From Brevibacillus panacihumi W25 (lineage in GTDB: Bacteria; Bacillota; Bacilli; Brevibacillales; Brevibacillaceae): a stretch of 64,000 nt of DNA. Every line of letters begins with the position of its first letter. The stretch's first letter is position 1. The stretch spans positions 1,053,501 to 1,117,500 of the forward strand of contig NZ_KI629785.1 in the NCBI RefSeq assembly GCF_000503775.1, read 5' to 3'. The translations under genes and the position numbers were made by a program. Shown piece by piece: positions 62,851 through 64,000 of this stretch. The notes below the pieces were generated by a model that worked only from the letters and a program-made list of their open reading frames with translations, was not told the DNA's origin and made no database searches.

Positions 62851-64000
62851 TTAGGACGAATGTTTTTCCAGGTAGAGCAAGGCTGTACGCCCCAACAATT
62901 CCCCTGCGACCAGCATGGCATCCTCGTCGATGTCAAAGCGCGGGTGATGGTGCGGGAAGTTGGCAAGCTTTTCGGGATTGCCTGCTCCGACAAACAGAAA
63001 GGCTCCAGGCACTTTGCCCAGATAGTAGGAAAAGTCCTCTCCGCCCATCAGCGGCTTCATCGGCTTCACACGCTCCGCACCAAACGCTGCCAAAGCTGCT
63101 TCCCGAGCCACCTGCGCTTCCTTCTCGCTGTTGATGACCGCGGGATAATCGCGAATGTAGCTCACCTTCGCAGAGGCTCCCATCATCGCTGCGGTTCCCT
63201 GAGCGATCTCGGTCAATCGTTCCTGCGCCCGATCACGCACTTCCGGCATAAACGTGCGAACCGTTCCCGTGAGGCGGCAGCTGTCTGCGATCACGTTGTT
63301 GTTGTCACCGCCGTGGAAGGTTCCGACTGTAACCACGACACTTTCCATCGGGCTTACGTTGCGGCTGGCGATGGTTTGCAGGGCACCGACGATCTGCGAG
63401 CCGACGACAATCGAGTCAATCGTCTCATCGGGAATGGCACCGTGTCCCCCGCGACCTTTGACCTCAATCACGAAATCATCAATGCTCGCCATAATCGGAC
63501 CTGGGCTGATGAACACCTGCCCTACCGGCAGCATTGACCACAGATGCACGCCGAAGATCGCATCGACGCCATCTACGGCTCCGTCCTGCGTCATCTGGAT
63601 CGCACCGCCCGGCGACTCCTCCTCGGCATGCTGGAAGACAAAGCGGATCTCCCCGGCAAATTCCTCGCGATGCTTGGCAAGAACACTGGCAAGACCGAGC
63701 AATTGGGACGTATGCGCGTCATGTCCGCAAGCGTGCATGACCCCCGGCACAGTCGACTTGTACGGCACTTCCTTTTGATCCTGAATCGGCAAGGCGTCAA
63801 AATCCGCACGCAACGCTACAACAGCGCCGGGACGGACGCCTTTCAGCACACCGATTACACCTCGACCGCCTACACCTGTACGAACCTCGTCCAGCTCCAG
63901 CTCTCTGAGAATCTCGGCGATCATGGCAGGCGTCTTCTCTTCCTGAAAAGAAAGCTCCGGATTTTGATGCAGATGACGACGCCAGCGGATGATTTGCGGT
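62851..64000 (-). CDS. M20D family amidohydrolase (N-acyl-amino acid type), N-terminus outside window
   Basis: The frame is open to base 64000, so the start lies outside; the first visible residues are IIRWRRHLHQNPELSFQEEK, the family's beginning. Binuclear metal motifs: MHACGHDAHTSQLLG and FQHAEEESPGGA. The lid domain has GRGGHGAIPDETIDSI, and the C-terminus MGGEDFSYYLGKVPGAFLFVGAG with the late metal His region (HHHPRFDIDEDAML). It cleaves N-acyl or N-acetyl amino acids, or related amides. Single gene with its own terminator. Confidence 0.9.
   Translation of the reverse strand, partial: PQIIRWRRHLHQNPELSFQEEKTPAMIAEILRELELDEVRTGVGGRGVIGVLKGVRPGAVVALRADFDALPIQDQKEVPYKSTVPGVMHACGHDAHTSQLLGLASVLAKHREEFAGEIRFVFQHAEEESPGGAIQMTQDGAVDGVDAIFGVHLWSMLPVGQVFISPGPIMASIDDFVIEVKGRGGHGAIPDETIDSIVVGSQIVGALQTIASRNVSPMESVVVTVGTFHGGDNNNVIADSCRLTGTVRTFMPEVRDRAQERLTEIAQGTAAMMGASAKVSYIRDYPAVINSEKEAQVAREAALAAFGAERVKPMKPLMGGEDFSYYLGKVPGAFLFVGAGNPEKLANFPHHHPRFDIDEDAMLVAGELLGRTALLYLEKHSS

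Overview
The window looks like chromosome of a Gram-positive, spore-forming member of the Bacillales, most probably Brevibacillus or a close relative. This rests on strong GGAGG-type ribosome binding sites, frequent GTG/TTG starts, dense Rho-independent terminators, and family content: cystine ABC importer, LytS/LytT, CstA, PepV, UPF0435, YheC/YheD-type ATP-grasp protein, YjcZ-like peptide. The genus is an inference. No rRNA, tRNA, CRISPR array or replication origin was seen.

Bases 1-8.6 kb are an AT-richer accessory and decay zone. It holds the start of a secreted stalk-domain protein, a copy of a structured dispersed repeat, a tyrosine recombinase pseudogene broken in several frames, a Tn3-family transposase remnant, a secreted lipase gene split by an intact IS3-family element with a 5-bp target duplication, a possible 41-residue protein, a small membrane protein, the tail of a transporter, and an Imm1-like orphan immunity gene.

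Bases 9-25 kb are mainly transport and regulation: a tcyABC-like cystine importer; a nitroreductase under a Fur-box-like site; an AHSA1 protein; a POT peptide transporter; a TetR/NorA-type pair whose transporter has lost about a third of its length; SuhB; a CstA-YbdD carbon-starvation transporter with a LytS/LytT two-component pair and a candidate LytTR operator, resembling pyruvate-responsive BtsSR-BtsT; and a second polar amino acid ABC importer. At 25-28 kb a two-subunit CoA transferase lies divergent from a PAS-AAA+-Fis activator. A textbook sigma-54 promoter and three copies of an upstream motif lie between them, and the beta subunit has Val where the family has its catalytic Glu.

Bases 28-45 kb hold a Mta/TipA-like MerR regulator, 4-hydroxyphenylpyruvate dioxygenase (cre-like site upstream), a methyltransferase, a YbaK deacylase, secreted proteins, a glycerophosphodiesterase, a C45 hydrolase, a soluble chemoreceptor, an RsmF-type rRNA methyltransferase, an Lrp-LysE exporter pair, an LVIVD beta-propeller protein, and kynureninase followed by an amino acid permease broken by an internal deletion.

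Bases 45-64 kb are mostly housekeeping: TetR regulators, a DEAD-box helicase, PepV, a small alarmone synthetase, a membrane chemoreceptor, a short-form N-acetylglutamate synthase behind an ARG-box-like site, a U32 peptidase, UPF0435, a DHA2 efflux pump, citramalate synthase, an alpha/beta hydrolase, a VOC protein, an ATP-grasp spore-type protein and a truncated M20 amidohydrolase.

The best candidate for something undescribed is a dispersed repeat with copies at 345-600, 40247-40500 and 57870-57968. Two full copies (202-203 nt between terminal arms) share a 15-16 bp terminal stem and an internal hairpin, and both stems show compensatory base changes. The third copy keeps only the terminal stem and the 3' hairpin.
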